Origin: Endomychus coccineus
Lineage: Eukaryota > Arthropoda > Insecta > Coleoptera > Endomychidae
DNA: 64,000 bases
NCBI GenBank assembly: GCA_958510875.1
Contig: OY294068.1
Coordinates: 202,603,997 to 202,667,996, forward strand
Reading direction: 5' to 3'
Shown here: one piece after another, positions 29,805 to 41,135 of the stretch
Position numbering within the stretch: position 1 is the first letter of the stretch
Layout of the letters: every line of letters starts with the position of its first letter
Translations under genes and position numbers: made by a program
The notes under the pieces: generated by a model
The model's database searches: none
Told to the model about the DNA's origin: nothing
The model's input: the letters and a program-made list of their open reading frames with translations, nothing else

Positions 29805-30373
29805 TAATTAAATTAAAATTGTATTGTAGCTGGGAAGTTTTCGTTAAATCATCCTGTTCGTTAAAATTCATCTTCGACTAACGCAACCAAATATTGGGGG
29901 TCGTCAGCTGTTTTGATAACTTACTCAGGATCAGAAAATGGACAATATGTGAATGATTATTTCGATCAGCCAATTCATATTCAAAACTAAAGCGAATGTT
30001 ATGCACATTCTATAATAATTTTATTTCATAAAGGCACTGTCTCCCATCATGTCAGCAAATTGTAAATAAATGATCAAAAGTAGTGAAGCCGGAGCTTCGT
30101 TATGTAAATGAAAGCACCGTCATTTATAGAAAATAACTAGAAATATGTTGCTACCTGGAGAACAGATAAATAGTGTGATTGACAAAGTTACTCTTCGCAA
30201 ATCATTTGATTTGGTCACTAATTCTTATGTAATTATTGTTTCACATTCTTTAAGATGCTCTCCGCATTTGTATAAAAATAACGAAATAAATAAATCAATC
30301 ACTTCATGATCTTTACAAAACTGAATAATATTCAAATCAATAATGTCCCAAGAAAATGTACAAAAACGGATTT

Positions 30374-30440
30374 GTCGCTTCTGGGAATCAAACCCGATCA
30401 GGAGCAGGCATCCTATGACCTAGACTACAGCGCCTTTTGT
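30374..30440 (-). repeat. tRNA-like sequence, probably a SINE head
   Basis: Minus strand: GGCGCTGTAGTCTAGG resembles an internal A box, GGGTTTGATTCC resembles a B box, and between them CTCCTGA fits an anticodon loop (CCT). The acceptor ends (GGCGCTG and CAGAAGCGAC) pair poorly and the variable region is short, so this is not a functional tRNA gene. A tRNA-derived SINE promoter or tRNA pseudogene is more likely. It lies about 20 bp from the ribozyme palindrome. Confidence 0.5.
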
Positions 30441-30520
30441 TATAAACTTGTTGATGTACGACGTTATTTTTGAAAAATCTTGTCTTCCGGATGGATTCCG
30501 CGTCACAATAGCTCGGCTTG

Positions 30521-30564
30521 ATGCCGACGTTTCGCCAACCATTACAGGTGGCATCTTCAGGGCA
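30521..30564 (-). ncRNA. Hammerhead-ribozyme-like motif, family C, left arm
   Basis: Minus-strand copy of the right-arm motif with the same core: CTGAAGA, stem II hairpin closed by GCCA/TGGC, GAAAC, GTC, then GGCA. It is identical over the core to the plus-strand copy at 30610-30654. Confidence 0.6.
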
Positions 30565-30609
30565 GGCTTGAGGCTTGAACTGAAACAGTTTCAGTTCAAG
30601 CCTCAAGCC

Positions 30610-30654
30610 TGCCCTGAAGATGCCACCTGTAATGGTTGGCGAAACGTCGGCATC
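30610..30654 (+). ncRNA. Hammerhead-ribozyme-like motif, family C, right arm
   Basis: TGCC (stem I 5'), CTGAAGA (30614-30620), T, GCCACC-loop-GGTTGGC (stem II with one bulge), GAAAC (30641-30645), GTC cleavage-type triplet, then GGCA (stem I 3', 4 bp). ACGT between GAA and C is self-complementary with no loop, so stem III could form only between two molecules, as proposed for minimal PLE and retrozyme hammerheads. Activity is inferred. Confidence 0.65.
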
Positions 30655-30747
30655 AAGTCGAGCTATTGTGACGCGGAATCCATCCGGAAGACAAGATTTT
30701 TCAAGATTAGCTGTCCGCGGAAGTCTACTATCCAAGACGTTATTTTT

Positions 30748-32289
30748 GGGTTTATTTTATTAATTGTTTCTGTTATTGAATCTGTTGAACGAATTTGTGA
30801 AAAGCAGCTTTAAATTAACTGTAAAAGTTTTGAATCGATTCAATGTATATTTAGGGAGTTATTTTCAACCCTTCAAAAAAGGGTGTGTTTATTACATGAT
30901 TTCTCTTTTTGTTTGTCACCGAACAGCAAACGATTTTTTCTCACAATTTGAATATGATGGGATGTTTTGTTTTTGAGTTATCGTGGGAACAAATTCCGTG
31001 ACGGACGTCCAGACAGAAAGAGACAAACTGACGGATTTTCACAAAGTTTCTTAAAATTCGATGAAAAATACTATGGTGTAAGAATTTTTGGTACAAGACT
31101 TCTTTTAAACGATTTTAGAAATAGCTTGAGTTAATGCAAATATACTCCTCCGACTTTGTCGCGAAGAGTAAAATAATGAGTCGCTGAGAATCTTGTTATA
31201 CCACACCGATTGTTTGCATAACCCATCTAAGATTTTCTGAAAGTCCTGATGAATGTATGAATAAGAAAAAGTGATAACGGATATATTTCATACACTTCTG
31301 TCGATATTAAAAAATGTGCGAACATTTCTTTGAGAGATGAAAAATAAAAACTAACTCAGCTCTGAATGCAAGATAACAATAATGCACAACCTCCCCAATC
31401 CCGAAAATTTGGTTTAAAACTCGGAGAATGAAACCCTCAAAGTTTCATTGAGGGGAGAATTTTTGCAAAGGCAAACAACTTGATCAACCAGTGATAATCA
31501 ATTTGTTATAATGACAATATCAAAATCGAGCCGTAGCTGATAGTTATCAGTAGCATCTTATGGTCATTAAATCTGTCGTCCATAAAATTGCTTTTATTTC
31601 AACAAACTTCGTAAGAACGAAAACAATTCTCTATCGTCTCATTTCCGTTTTAAGTATTTATATTATGTAACAGTTTTAATCAAAAGAGTGCAACATATTT
31701 ACCAAGAAATTATGATGATAATCTAAAATTAAAATTTCGTTCACGAACTTTTGATTAGTTTTTAATTATAAGACTGATTTATTCGGGTTTAACGTTATAT
31801 TTTTAAATTGAATGTTGAATTTAATAGGATTTTCACAGTCTCAGCTTTTAAAAGGATAATTAATTACGGTCTGTTTAAAATTCTGAAACTGAGACGGTTT
31901 AATGTTATCGGACTATATGCAAATTGGGATGAGATTCAATACAATAACATGACAGAAGATTTAGGGAATGTTTTTATAACATTCACCCGACAAATAAGGC
32001 AGGATTTATCTCTATTGTAGAAAAAATTGGATCAAATATAACTTGTATACCTTTAGGTGTACATATACAAGTGTAATAAAGAGGATTTATCAACATCTAG
32101 GGATAAATGGAAATAAGACGAGATACTTCTTCGATCAGAATGCATATAATAGAATAAAGAGGTGATGCTTGTAGCATAGTTTCAATAAATGTATAATTCT
32201 AATGATAATAATCTTGTTTCAAATTTAGTCTTTGAACACAAAAGTATCATAAAACATAAAATGAAATGTCATCAATATAAATGATTATC
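30748..32289. other. Unique AT-rich DNA
   Basis: No recognisable gene. Short plus frames at 30764-30976 and 31808-32020 have no domain. No repeat structure was found. Confidence 0.4.
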
Positions 32290-33260
32290 CAAAAAAAATA
32301 GTTTACATTCTATAATAATCCTCTAAACAATAAGGTTCCAGAATGGTTAGTATTTTCTTAGTTTTTCTTTTAAGTTCTCTATAGTTTGTAATCAATTTTA
32401 TACGATCTGGCAATTTATTATAAATTAATATGCATATATAAGATGGATTTTTTCAATTAAGGATAACCTGTAAATAGGATAACATATATCAAAAGTCCTA
32501 GTATTGTAATTTACATTACTGTTATTTTGTAAAAAACGTATCTTATTTCTAAATAAATAAAGAAGACATTCGTGCAAATATAAACCATATACTGTTAGTA
32601 GTCCTGTTTGTTTAAATTTATTTCTATATGAATCTCTACGCTTCATGTCAAGTATTATACGTAAGTTTCTTTTTTCAGCTAAAAAAATTTAGTCCGTTGT
32701 TAAATTTACACGCCAAAATATTCGCATAGAATAGAACTTTTTTAACACTATCCTCTGTGTATTTCACTATCAACCTGATAGCATAGCAGACCTGATTCAA
32801 CTTTTTCAGTAAGTATTATATATGTAGTGACCATTTTAAAAATTCATCAATAATGATTCCAAGAAGCTTGGTGTATTTAACAGTGGGAATATCCCTGCCG
32901 TTAATCAGCATACTCGAAGGTTTGTATGTTGTTTTATTAGCACTAAAGATTACTAAATTAGTCTTTTCCTTATCAATGACTAATTCATTTGTGTCAAACC
33001 AGCTTTTTGCTTGAGTGAACAAATCGTTACGTTTTTGTTCTAATCTTTTGTGGTCTTTGCTTGCCACCAGAAGGTTAGTAGCGTCTGCAAAATTAGTGAT
33101 TGGAGAATCTTCTTGGCTAGCTATACTATTCAAATCATCGATCATTATTACGAACAATACAGGAACCAGGAACACATATTCCACCTTGTGGGACTCCCAC
33201 GAGGTTTGGTAATTTAATGGACTTCACGATTTTTCCATCCTTAGCAATTGCATAGTTTCT
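32290..33260 (-). pseudogene. LINE RT fragment (CR1/Jockey-like)
   Basis: On the minus strand from 33240 downward: a LVGVPQG segment, then in another frame VLFVIMIDDLN and NFADATNLLVAS. FADAT is the catalytic F/YADDT motif with its second Asp lost. Next are KSWFDTNELVIDKEKTN and KLLGIIIDEFLKW (family pattern LG--ID--L-W), then YRNKFKQTGLLTVYGLYLHE and NKLPDRIK-like segments typical of the RT C-terminus. Frameshifts occur between these blocks. The 3' end of the coding region lies near 32290. It was a self-copying retrotransposon and is now dead. Confidence 0.88.
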
Positions 33261-34429
33261 GATTTAAATTGTTTCGATTCTCTTAAGTTCCTTTATATGT
33301 TTACGATTAATAAGAAGAGAATTTTTGATACAAAAGAATTAAAAAAAAACTAAACAGAAAAATCACGATACTTATGATATATTCGTGATAGGAAATAGAA
33401 ATAAAACTGTGGTATTGCGAATTGGTATTATAATTACAAACAACTAACAAAAGCAAAGCCATTCCGAAATTGGCTCTTTTCACGTAGTAGAGCCACAATT
33501 AACATATTTACATTCTAATCGTTGCTCAGATTCGCTTTCGTATTTCTATGTAGCTCAAATAATTAAAGCTTAGAGTGGTCCTTATAGGACAAATAACGAA
33601 ATTAGCGTTATTAAATGCACGGTGAAATAAAATTTTACAGTTAGAGTGTACGTGATTGTACCTAGAAGGGAGCTTCCACTATTCTCGCGACCTCTAGCGG
33701 CAGAAACTCAAGTGTTTGTTAATTAATACCACTAATTGGAGGTTCTACTTGTACATAGTCAACCAAGTGAATACTTGTTAGCTATTTTTTACAAACGGTG
33801 CAACATATTCATTTCCTTTCTCTATTGTGCTTTAACATGATACGTGTGTGAGTGTGTTTAACGGCATCTATTTCATATTTCGCACTCTATTTCTTGTATA
33901 ACCTACATCGCCTGCTATGATATTTCCTATATTTTCAAAACAAAATGTAAAACTGCATAATATGTAGGTACACTTGTATATGGTTCACTTCTGATCAAAA
34001 TTATGCCTAATTGCTTTCCTGCATTTCTGTATTGAAGTCCGCTGAAGATTCACCTTCCTTGAGTTCACACCATAATAGGATTGATTGGTCAATCATCACT
34101 CATTTATAATAAAGAATGGGTGATTCGTTGCATCAAAAAGTTCATCCATAAACTGGCGCTATAAATCAAGACCTTATGACAATTTAAAATACATTTTAAT
34201 CGGATACCATCCAGATGTTCTAGATTGCTCCAAGATTGGTCTCCACAAAATGTTCAACGATGAAGGTATTGGCGACTCGTGTTCGTCAACAAAGATCCTA
34301 TTTTATTCTGATCCCGTTCTTCAACTTCTCAAGATCGAAAGTACTCGGAAAAACGATGAAACTTATCAATATCACTTCATTTGTATGTACTAAAGTGCTA
34401 TTATACACTTAGGGGGAGAAAACGACGAT
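33261..34429. other. Unique DNA
   Basis: No transposon motif. A plus frame without an early ATG runs about 34155-34390 (segments like LIGYHPDVLDCS) but I cannot assign it. Probably noncoding. Confidence 0.35.
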
Positions 34430-34660
34430 AAACGAGATTAAAATAGATTCGAGAAAGTCGGGGATAAGTTAGCCGGTAAACCGTTGTCACGGAGAATAAA
34501 AACTTGGTGCATATTTTCAGCTCAATTTGCCGACGGCTCATCGTCTTAACGACTTTAAGGTGCTTTTTTAAATTTATCAGGTCTCGCTTAACACCAGTTA
34601 ACTACGTGAGTGGAGTTTGGGATTTAAAGAAGACGCTTCTACTTTCCTACGTACCTGAAC
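34430..34660. other. GC-richer unique island (candidate regulatory)
   Basis: Balanced composition, several CG sites, no ORF, no repeat. It contrasts with the AT-rich surroundings. Candidate noncoding element only. Confidence 0.22.
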
Positions 34661-35454
34661 GGTGCAGTAGATAATGGAAGATAAATAGTTCTCTGATAAT
34701 ATTTACTGCAAAATAACAGATTCGCATCTGTACATTTATCAACATATATTCGATTCGAAGAATGCTATTTTCAAAACACCCCCTCTGTAAGTAGTAGAAT
34801 ATTAAGGTTTCATTTTTGTTCAGTTACATCTTTAGGGATGGTTTACTCAATATTAACTGTTGTACAATCTTGGAATGCGACGATAATTTTTCTTACAATA
34901 AGCTACTTCACATTAGAACCTGAAATAAAATATGTTTCTATGTGAATTCGCCCCAAAGAAAACTATGTGGGTGAAGTTGCATTATCTATATTATAGATTT
35001 TCGATACCAGGACTTTTTTTTGCCAAATTGATATTTTGTTCTTTAGAATTTCTACTAAAACCACTTGATGATCGTAGAAGAATACAATAAAATTCTAGCA
35101 AAGGATGATCTTTCCAAATTGTAGATTCCAATGCTGGACCACAAACATATTCAGCAAATAAAATGTTTTTTTCATCGAAATTAAGTTCGGTATATCCGCA
35201 TTGTCTTTGAAGAGTTCAAGTTAAAATTTTGAAATATTTAATCAGCTCTCAGCGGATATATCTTAAAGTAGATACAATATATTTACAAGAATTTTCCGAT
35301 ATTTGAACTAAATTGTAGAGATTTCATACAATTTTCGATTGTCTCAGATCAGCACGCCTATGGTGTCAGTCACTATGAATATTTTTTCATAAAATTTTAA
35401 TTGAGTTTTAATTGGTTATATTTAAATGTCCGTGTATGTAATAAGTGAGAGGCT

Positions 35455-35770
35455 TTACATATCATTCGTGGAAGAGTCGGATAGTTGGGTAGTGATGGTC
35501 AGGGACGTGTGGGGGGTAAAGGAGGAGACGGTGGATTTGGGAACGGCTGTCGGTTATCAGCATCGTGCACGCCGACTAGCCGTCTGTTGCGTGTAATTGC
35601 GACTAAACAAGTTCACTGCTGCGTACTAATTGATGTCTATTGCTACATTGTTTCTAAATAACGCCACCGATCCTCTCCTATCTCTTCTCCACTCTCCTGC
35701 GCGTTTAAAATTAATTAAATAGTATTGTCAATCCTGCCATTGTGTGCGTTTTGTTTCAGCCGATGTTTAA
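35455..35770. other. GC-richer unique island (candidate regulatory)
   Basis: One of the most GC-rich unique stretches of the window, with a G-rich run (GTGTGGGGGGTAAAGG) and pyrimidine-rich segments, but no ORF or transposon motif. Could be conserved noncoding DNA or a distal promoter. Confidence 0.27.
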
Positions 35771-37184
35771 TGAACTCTCTCTTCAATAATTCAACCGATA
35801 TTATAGTGGGGAATTGTGGAGCTTCGATCCTTTTATCGTTCCCTTGTTATTTTAATTAATTCGTCCTACTGTCATTCGCAATTTATCGCGTGGTCTCAAG
35901 ACATTAGCGACCTCAACTCAATAATATCACATCAATGGACCAGATTCATGGACTAACAACTGAGAAAATAGCACAATTATTTCTTGATAATTCGTACATT
36001 AATACATGAGTGATGATGTGTCTTACAAGGAACCATCTTGGAACAGACAGTTGTAAAGCGAACAGTGTTTCTTCTTCCAAACATGTTCATTGTTCGAACA
36101 ACTATACCTAATTTAATTTAGTTTAACCAATTGTGCTCGACACTTACATATTTTCCCATAAAATGAGATAACTAACTAATATCAACATGTTCCTTTCAAT
36201 AAATAAGATTGGTAGCTCGATTTTCTAAAATTGATATCAGTAACACGCCATATCTAATAGTAAACTTATAACTCGGGAAATATAATGACCATCCCAACTA
36301 TGATAAAGCTAAAGTTTTTCCATGCCGTGATAATATGTTGGAAACATTGGTATGTTTGCGTCTATTTATTTCGCATAAACAAACCGGCCATCCTCTGTCA
36401 ATAAGTTACACGAGCTGGATAACAATCAAATATTAACAAACCTACTATAAATCATCCGGAATCAGCTTAACTTCACGTACACACGCTGTCGTATATCTGA
36501 AAATGGCACCTGCGTTTGAATCGGTGCAAATGAAAAGATTTAAAAGTTATAAACGATATCCAGGTAAAAATCCCACAATTGATAGTCAACGGGGATTAAG
36601 AGTAATGGCGCTGCTTGTGCTGCGCGAATGTGATTTCGACCGTAAATTACCAGACTAACTTAATCCTGTTATGAGTTGGGTCATAGCTACCTGTGTTAAA
36701 CAAGCTCATGCTCCAGAATTATGTGATCCACTTGACATAATAACGCTATATACGACCGTATTCGCGTATAGGTGTTATGGATTATGATGGCTTGTGTTTG
36801 TTTATTCACTTAATTGTTGTTAATTGGTTAGACACCGGTCCTTATTTGCAGATTCTCCTACTCGGGTGGAATATGGATGTCATTTGACTCGTACGTACTA
36901 TGCTGCGTTTATGTTCAAACATGTCACTCTGCAAAGTCATCAGTTTAAAACGTGCCTATGGTATTTTATGTCATAAAGAAACATGAATTTCATTTTATGA
37001 TTTTGTCGATTTTGCATTTTTTTAGTTATAAATGTTGATAACTAATATTTCAACCACTTGCCAAATATTTCAAACTGATTACCAATAAATTATTCATCTA
37101 CTCTTCAATATGCGAATTGAAATGCATTTCAACCCAACTGCATCACTTTAGGAATAATTACTTTGTTAGTTAGTTGTTTGTTAA
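35771..37184. other. Unique DNA
   Basis: No gene or transposon motif recognised. Moderately GC-richer patches lie at about 36470-36680 and 36820-36900. Confidence 0.35.
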
Positions 37185-37400
37185 TTAGCTGTTCAAATTC
37201 TTCACCGACATATCTACTTTCATTAAAATTGTCACATATCATCAGTCAAGAAGGCCACCTCGTTCACTGTCAGGCTCGAGATCTGCCAAACCCTTCAATA
37301 AACTTCACTCAAATGCTTACCTTCTCTCCCAACATTATTTTGATGGCTCACATAATGTTCCATGGACATTATGAAATTTCCTCTCGTGTAAAAAAAAAAC
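37185..37400 (+). pseudogene. LINE 3'-end fragment (copy 3)
   Basis: Aligns at the DNA level with the ends of the copies at 17.8 and 23.6 kb. Shared blocks include CACTGTCAGGCTCGAGA, CTTCTCTCCCAACATT and GAAATTTCCTCTCGTG. Coding frames are degraded beyond reading. It is a short, 5'-truncated, dead copy. Confidence 0.6.
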
Positions 37401-37617
37401 TGGTTTCTATAAGTATGGAAAAGTTCGACTTGGGTCGACATTTACGAACCTGATTTTCAGAAAAATGCATTTTGGGAAATGAGAAATTCGATTCTACCAT
37501 TAATTTCAACGTCAGACATGACGTAGCAAGTCAGTGTCTTGAACCCAGGCTGGAATCAGAATTCGGATTTCAACTACCTATTTATTTTTTGCATTTTTGA
37601 GAATTGACCCAGATATG

Positions 37618-37811
37618 AATTATATATAAATTCTCAGGAAATAGATCACATTAACACTTATGCATTACATTTTCGTTTCGGTCTCACGACCATCATCAGA
37701 AGACTTGTTACAAGTCTTCTGATGATGGTCGTGAGACCGAAACGTACGTAAAGACTAAAATATGATGCATAAGTGTTAATGTGACCTATTTCCCGAGAAT
37801 TTATATATAAT
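37618..37811. mobile_element. Family-B palindrome (paired PLE terminal repeats)
   Basis: Inverted arms (37618-37708 and 37710-37811) meet at one base (37709). They share the hammerhead block and the family-B tail with GATGCATAAGTGTTAATGTG and GAGAATTTATATATAAT. The left arm lacks about 12 bp covering the cleavage triplet and the 3' strand of stem I. The left tail continues outward in a sequence that matches the right end of the 55.6 kb copy. Confidence 0.8.
37713..37756 (+). ncRNA. Hammerhead-ribozyme-like motif, family B (best preserved)
   Basis: AGTCTT (stem I 5'), CTGATGA (37719-37725), T, GGTC-GTGA-GACC (stem II with a 4-nt loop), GAAAC (37739-37743), GTAC, GTA (cleavage-type NUH triplet), AAGACT (stem I 3', all 6 bp paired). 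Stem III would be AC/GT around GTAC. Every conserved core base of a type I hammerhead is present. Stem III is minimal, as described for PLE hammerheads, so dimer activity is possible. Activity is not shown here. Confidence 0.75.
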
Positions 37812-38384
37812 GGTTAAATTATATCTATGCAAAATTTTGAAGCAGCAATTTTTGCATGCACGGTTTGTCTCACCTGTTGCGCAAAATTTGTTCTTCTTTT
37901 ATTTCTAAAGGCATTTCAATAGCATTTGCTTCGATGATTATTTTATAATCTTCTTCTTAGGAAGTGTCCCAATTGCAATGAACATTTTTCAATTCATTCA
38001 GTCCGCAAATTTTCACTTGCAATTGTTTTATCAAATCTCGACAAATGTCTAATTAGTTCACCAGACTGAAGTATTGTCCATTTACGAGAAAACGGAGATC
38101 CATCCCACGGAAACTGTGTTACATTGATAACTTCATCTCTTTGCATCTCACCTATCATTAATTTCCCTTTCCTAAGTCTTTCCTTCTAAATCAGAGTCTT
38201 TGTTAAACGGTTTTTTGTTATTAATAATATATAATAATAATAATCTGAATAATGTATCTATACCTGATGATCATGCAGAATTTTTGCAGTTCCGCTAACC
38301 TTATGGTTCCAAGGAAGCTTAGGGTATCGGGTGGTTTTAGTTCAAGTTGGTCCCCATTTTCATCTGCGTTTCCAGGTGACGTGC

Positions 38385-38985
38385 CCTTTGGTTTTGAGGT
38401 TAGTTCATTTTGAGAGAATGTGAATACAAGTTTCTTCTTCTTCTTGCTATATGCTGCCTTCTTCTTCCTCTACTAATCCTACCTTCTTGAGATGTCCTCT
38501 CATCCGTTAGCGGCTGTTAGAATTTCTGTTAGTATTCCGAGTTAATTTTTTCTTAGGTTGGTACATTGTTTAGGCTTAGGTGTCTTCTGGTTATAGTTTC
38601 CCGTGAGTTTATGTGTCCATCTCAATCTTTGTATTCTTATTCAGTAAATAGATATTTTTTGTATACTTACTTCTTTCTACTTCCTTCAGCTCTTACATTC
38701 CTAAAAATTGTGTTTCGGCCACTCCTTTTGCGAGTTCGTCTGCTATTCAATTCTCCTCCACCACGGTGTGTCCCGGAGTCCAAAGGAGGTTAACTGCATT
38801 GTTCTTCCTTAGTTCGTTCACATTCTCTAAGCATTCCCAGATCATGTTGGAGCTGATTATATGGGAGATCGGCGCGTTGATGGCTGTTTGACTGTCTGAC
38901 ACGACAGTTTTTATTAAACTGGACACCTTTTCCTATAGCTTGAATTTCCGCTTGGAAAATATTCAAGGATATGAAATGTTTGTAT
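38385..38985 (-). pseudogene. LINE RNase H and C-terminal domain (copy b)
   Basis: The minus strand encodes NIFQAEIQAIGKGVQFN, matching QADIWAIGKCVQFN of the copy at 27.2 kb. It is followed by decayed versions of the DSQ-AINA, PGHT, and ADEL-K segments, then a region matching the C-terminal domain of copy a (GRI-EEEE-like). Q-E retains Glu here whereas copy a has Asp. Many frameshifts. The same family lies in the opposite orientation about 11 kb away. Confidence 0.75.
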
Positions 38986-40079
38986 TTTTGACCAAACTAT
39001 AGGGTATATTGAATTGTTTTATTTATTGTTGAACATCGAAGCATCCCTGATCGAATTCGAGTAACGCTGAGCCGAGCAATGAGTCAAGACAAATCTATAT
39101 TAATTTGTGTGCATACTGTTATTATTGGGGTTAGCAAATTAGGGGACTCGCAAAGCAAATGTGGCTATCTCACGTTATTTTCGATATGCAGATTGTTAAT
39201 TAAATCTGGTCTGGAAGCATATTTACATGACAGCAATCTGTCTAGTGCAGAACAACGCAGGCTACGACTGTTTTAATTATGTTGTGTAACCGTGCGTATT
39301 TTATTAATATAAATATGTATTCCCTCAACGTTAATTGATAATTTGCTTTGTTCAGTTTTGAGTGTCTCTAAATATAGTGCCCAACACAGCAATGACAGTC
39401 TATCTGTTTTTAATCACAATCATAAAATCTTATTGACACGAACGATCTTTAGTGAATACAAATAAATAGCTGGTTCATTAGAATATTAGGTACCTGCAGA
39501 GTGTAGGATCAAGTTGTGTAGGTCATTTTATTAATATTTATCAATAATCGTTCATTAAGAGATGTTACATATACATTAATACCTAATAAAAAGTATAATA
39601 TTGCCTGATAAGTCTATATCTGATACTTATACTCACCCTTAAACATAAATATATATTTATAGAGCTTGGGCTCGAATGTAAGCATCTTCGGATAGGATTG
39701 AGTTCGGGTTAACTCATTCGTAAATTTGTCTTGGTAAGGGGTTGACAGGGGGATAAATTTATATGATATTCATTAGAAAATCGCAAACTGAAATAGAAGA
39801 TATGATTCAGAATATCATTCTCAACTTAATTAAACTAACTATTGAAGTTTTTATTTTTAATTCAATACATTATTAGTAATGTGACTATTTTCACTAAATG
39901 TATATTGTAATATCCATTTTGAGAAGCTAAAGGTGTTAGTGAAAGTAGTCATAATAATGTATTAAATTAGGGAAAATCAAATGCTTATACAGATGTTATT
40001 GAGAAGATTTCTAGGCGTTAGTTGTCCAATGTTGAATCCCCCAAACTTTGAAATGAGAATTTTATAAGACTTCTATCTG
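38986..40079. other. Unique DNA with a weak hairpin
   Basis: A slightly GC-richer unique patch lies at 39040-39290. An imperfect inverted repeat of about 100 bp (39864-39963) has arms ending in AATACATTATTA. No gene recognised. Confidence 0.35.
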
Positions 40080-40340
40080 TATAATGGAGTATGTTGTCGC
40101 GCCATTGTACGGTATTCGGAGTTGATATATTAGCGAAATGTGCCCACTGGACGGGTTTTATGAAATCAATCAGTGCACCATATTGTCCGACTAGAGCCTA
40201 ATTGCCTTAATTCCACGAGCGTAACCGATGCGCTCATGTTTATTTTTAAATTTCCACCTGGATGTTCGCTATTGAATTGGCATTAGGCTAATTCTAAATC
40301 GATAAGTGGAATAAGTGAAATTGAGGCATTATATTTTATA
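40080..40340. other. Unique island (candidate regulatory)
   Basis: Balanced composition, no repeat or ORF, with TAATTG/CTAATT-type sites and a GATCG-like mix typical of insect enhancers. Only sequence conservation could support this. Confidence 0.22.
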
Positions 40341-40895
40341 TCGTAATGCAATTATATTCAATTACTGTATTTTATTGCTTGAACAAAAAAAAATTCGGCG
40401 TACACATTTTGTAGTGGAGTGATGGGTATTTTATAAACTGTATACTTTTAACGGACATTATGAACTGCAAATCTGATAAATCAGTATATGATGGATATAA
40501 AATTGAAATGACCCGGCTAGTGTATGATGGTATAGAATATTAATGATTTGATAGTAGTCATTGACAGACAGCTTATTATTAATATAATTATCATCGTTAA
40601 TCTATCTATTTGTAATCCATGAAAATAATAAAAACAAACATGAAAGATCGAGCAAGAATTATCCGTTAATAAGTTATTTGTTCAATTATACATACTTGAA
40701 TAATTATTCAAATAGGCAGTAACTCATTCTCCCCGGCTCACGAGACCACATAATAATTCTACTTTTGATACACCTTGGAAGAAAAGGAGATAATATTAAT
40801 TAAAACATGGACGATATTTTGTTGCTTCATTCAGGAACTGTTTCAGAACGGTGCTAACTTCACTTATCTGTTTGAAAAAATGTTAAAAAAAATAC

Positions 40896-40950
40896 GTGTG
40901 GCACTCGGGGACTGCCGCGGTGAAGCTATTGCATAGCATTTTTTATCAAC
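40896..40950 (-). repeat. Candidate Helentron 3' terminal hairpin
   Basis: Minus strand: GCTATGCAATAGC (5-bp stem, 3-nt loop) followed by a GC-rich segment CACCGCGGCAGTCCCCGAG, about 190 bp downstream of the Helentron endonuclease stop. A short GC-rich hairpin near the 3' end is expected for Helitron-type elements. A related hairpin, AAGCTATGCAATAGCTT, occurs at 43812-43830. The assignment is inference from position and recurrence. Confidence 0.35.
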
Positions 40951-41135
40951 TTATGCAATTATAATTATTTATTTATTTTTTATTTATGTAGTATTTTTTT
41001 TTTCTTTGATATCAATTCAAGTTACACTTTTGAGCGTGGTGACCGATAAGAAACAAATTTTTTTCTTTTATTGAATAAATGAGAAGTTAATATCGTTTAA
41101 AATATTTTTATTATCTTACAATACATGTAGGTTAT

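Larger units (their letters stand above)
30460..30747. mobile_element. Family-C palindrome with 12-bp target duplication
   Basis: Arms 30470-30586 and 30588-30704 are inverted copies of 117 bp with about one mismatch, joined through a single base at 30587. A 12-bp direct repeat, GACGTTATTTTT, sits at 30460-30471 and 30736-30747, so the unit between was probably inserted as one piece of about 264 bp. The right side has 31 extra bases (30705-30735) that the left side lacks. Each arm carries a hammerhead-like motif with its 3' side outward. Overlapping frames on both strands across it are palindrome artefacts. Confidence 0.85.

Noticed and set aside
30388..30813. Overlapping reading frames of about 115-121 codons on both strands with nearly identical proteins
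   Set aside because: The same protein appears on both strands because the DNA is a near-perfect palindrome; there is no coding evidence.
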